The notes under the pieces were generated by a model. It was not told the origin of the DNA and made no database searches. It saw nothing but the letters and a program-made list of their open reading frames with translations. A program made the translations under genes and the position numbers. Positions 5,350-5,964 of a stretch of 5,964 nucleotides of DNA are shown in pieces (within the stretch, counting starts at the first letter, position 1; each line of letters begins with the position of its first letter). Source of the DNA: an uncultured Clostridia bacterium (GTDB lineage Bacteria; Bacillota; Clostridia; Oscillospirales; CAG-272); assembly GCA_947304475.1 (NCBI GenBank), contig CAMZBE010000096.1, positions 1-5,964 of the forward strand, given 5' to 3'.

Positions 5350-5964
5350 TTACGGTTCTTCGGTTCTGATCACGTCAAGATAATCCCGAAAAGCCATTTG
5401 ACCGATCAGCGGTTCTCCGTTTTCATTGTAGGCGTTGTCTTGCAGATATTGAACGTACCGTTGCGCGTATCCCGTGAACGTCTGCAACGCGAACCACTCT
5501 CCCGACGACGATTCCGATCGATAATACCGAACGAACACGCCCTGATCGGTTTCGTAATAGAGGATCACTCCGTTTGACGGCGCAGGATCGCAACTGTTGG
5601 ACAGGATGACGTTTTGAAGCGTGCAGCGAGTATCGAGGATCGTCATCTCTTCCCTGACGTTCAGAAGATCGCGGATAAAAGGAAGGTCGGCGTCAATATA
5701 CCCGACAAACACGCTGACGGGATCTGTGGTGGAAAGTTTCAGAAGGATCGGCTTCTTATCAAAGACCAGATAATAATGCTTCCAGAGAAAAGCGTCGTCC
5801 GAAAAATCGGCGGGAGACTGCGCCATTTGCTGCGGATAAAGAAACGGGAAATAACGCAGAACCGGTTGATCGGTCAGAGTAAACTCTTTGGGTGCATGAT
5901 CGGAGTATTTGTAGTTTTCCGTATCACGCAGAACGGCATACTCCTCGTCCGTTATTTCGTCTCC
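5350..5964 (-). CDS. Hypothetical protein, C-terminal part (5' end cut by window)
   Basis: I do not recognise this gene. The frame is open from the right edge to the TAA at 5350-5352, giving 204 visible residues beginning GDEITDEEYAVLRDTENYKY; an in-frame ATG at 5826 has no convincing ribosome site and is probably internal. The visible part is soluble, acidic and rich in Tyr, Phe and Asp, with no membrane segment. It has two cysteines in one region (TRCTLQNVILSNSCDP), which could be a disulfide if the protein is exported. The alternating hydrophobic pattern (for example VILYYETDQGVFVRYYR) suggests beta strands. Sampled stretches are about 47-48% GC, against about 60% in the YdjI gene, so its history may differ from its neighbours. 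It has its own terminator and is not part of the next operon. A secreted or lipoprotein-like product is possible, but the N terminus needed to judge this is missing. Confidence 0.8.
   Translation of the reverse strand, partial: GDEITDEEYAVLRDTENYKYSDHAPKEFTLTDQPVLRYFPFLYPQQMAQSPADFSDDAFLWKHYYLVFDKKPILLKLSTTDPVSVFVGYIDADLPFIRDLLNVREEMTILDTRCTLQNVILSNSCDPAPSNGVILYYETDQGVFVRYYRSESSSGEWFALQTFTGYAQRYVQYLQDNAYNENGEPLIGQMAFRDYLDVIRTEEP

Noticed and set aside
2673..5369. A plus-strand open frame of 898 codons opposite the YdjI/YdjG genes
   Set aside because: It mirrors two well-supported minus-strand genes with strong GC bias at third positions, which removes antisense stops. Its product is rich in Arg, Val, Asp and His with no domain, and it has no ribosome site.

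Overview
The window reads as a chromosomal piece of a Gram-positive, Clostridia-like bacterium of moderately high GC (about 60% in the sampled coding stretches). The reasons are purine-rich Shine-Dalgarno sites before most genes, a Bacillus-type xanthine phosphoribosyltransferase, and a stomatin-like/zinc-ribbon gene pair of the Bacillus YdjI/YdjG type. This assignment is inference; there is no rRNA or other marker here.

Layout: (1) Positions 1-957 (+) hold the 3' part of an FtsX-type ABC transporter permease, cut by the left edge. (2) Positions 958-1218 are a non-coding gap between convergent genes. It holds a strong bidirectional hairpin terminator (1081-1109) and a near-perfect inverted repeat placed just after each of the two convergent stop codons. 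(3) Positions 5255 down to 1219 (-) are one compact five-gene operon. A sigma70-type promoter (-35 TTGATT, 17-bp spacer, -10 TATAAT; 5227-5255) drives, in order: a YdjI-family SPFH protein with three C-terminal zinc ribbons; a YdjG-like zinc-ribbon membrane protein; a 78-residue single-TM protein whose tail resembles the end of TPM-domain (YdjH-type) proteins; xanthine phosphoribosyltransferase (xpt); and an unrecognised two-TM protein. Gaps between genes are 1 to 31 nt, and no internal terminator was seen. (4) At 5309-5335 a minus-strand terminator separates this operon from the next gene upstream. (5) Positions 5350-5964 (-) hold the 3' part of an unrecognised, lower-GC gene cut by the right edge.

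How the genes may work together: in Bacillus subtilis, YdjG, YdjH and YdjI belong to the PspA (YdjF) envelope-stress system, in which the membrane proteins YdjG/YdjH recruit the SPFH protein YdjI. Here the YdjI-like and YdjG-like genes are adjacent and followed by what may be a minimal, TPM-less YdjH counterpart. PspA is not in the window. The same transcript then carries purine salvage (xpt) without the purine riboswitch that often precedes that gene in Firmicutes. The most interesting points are the reduced YdjGHI-like module, its link to xpt and an orphan membrane protein, and the overlapping inverted repeats in the promoter. I see no CRISPR array, tRNA, rRNA, insertion sequence or phage gene.
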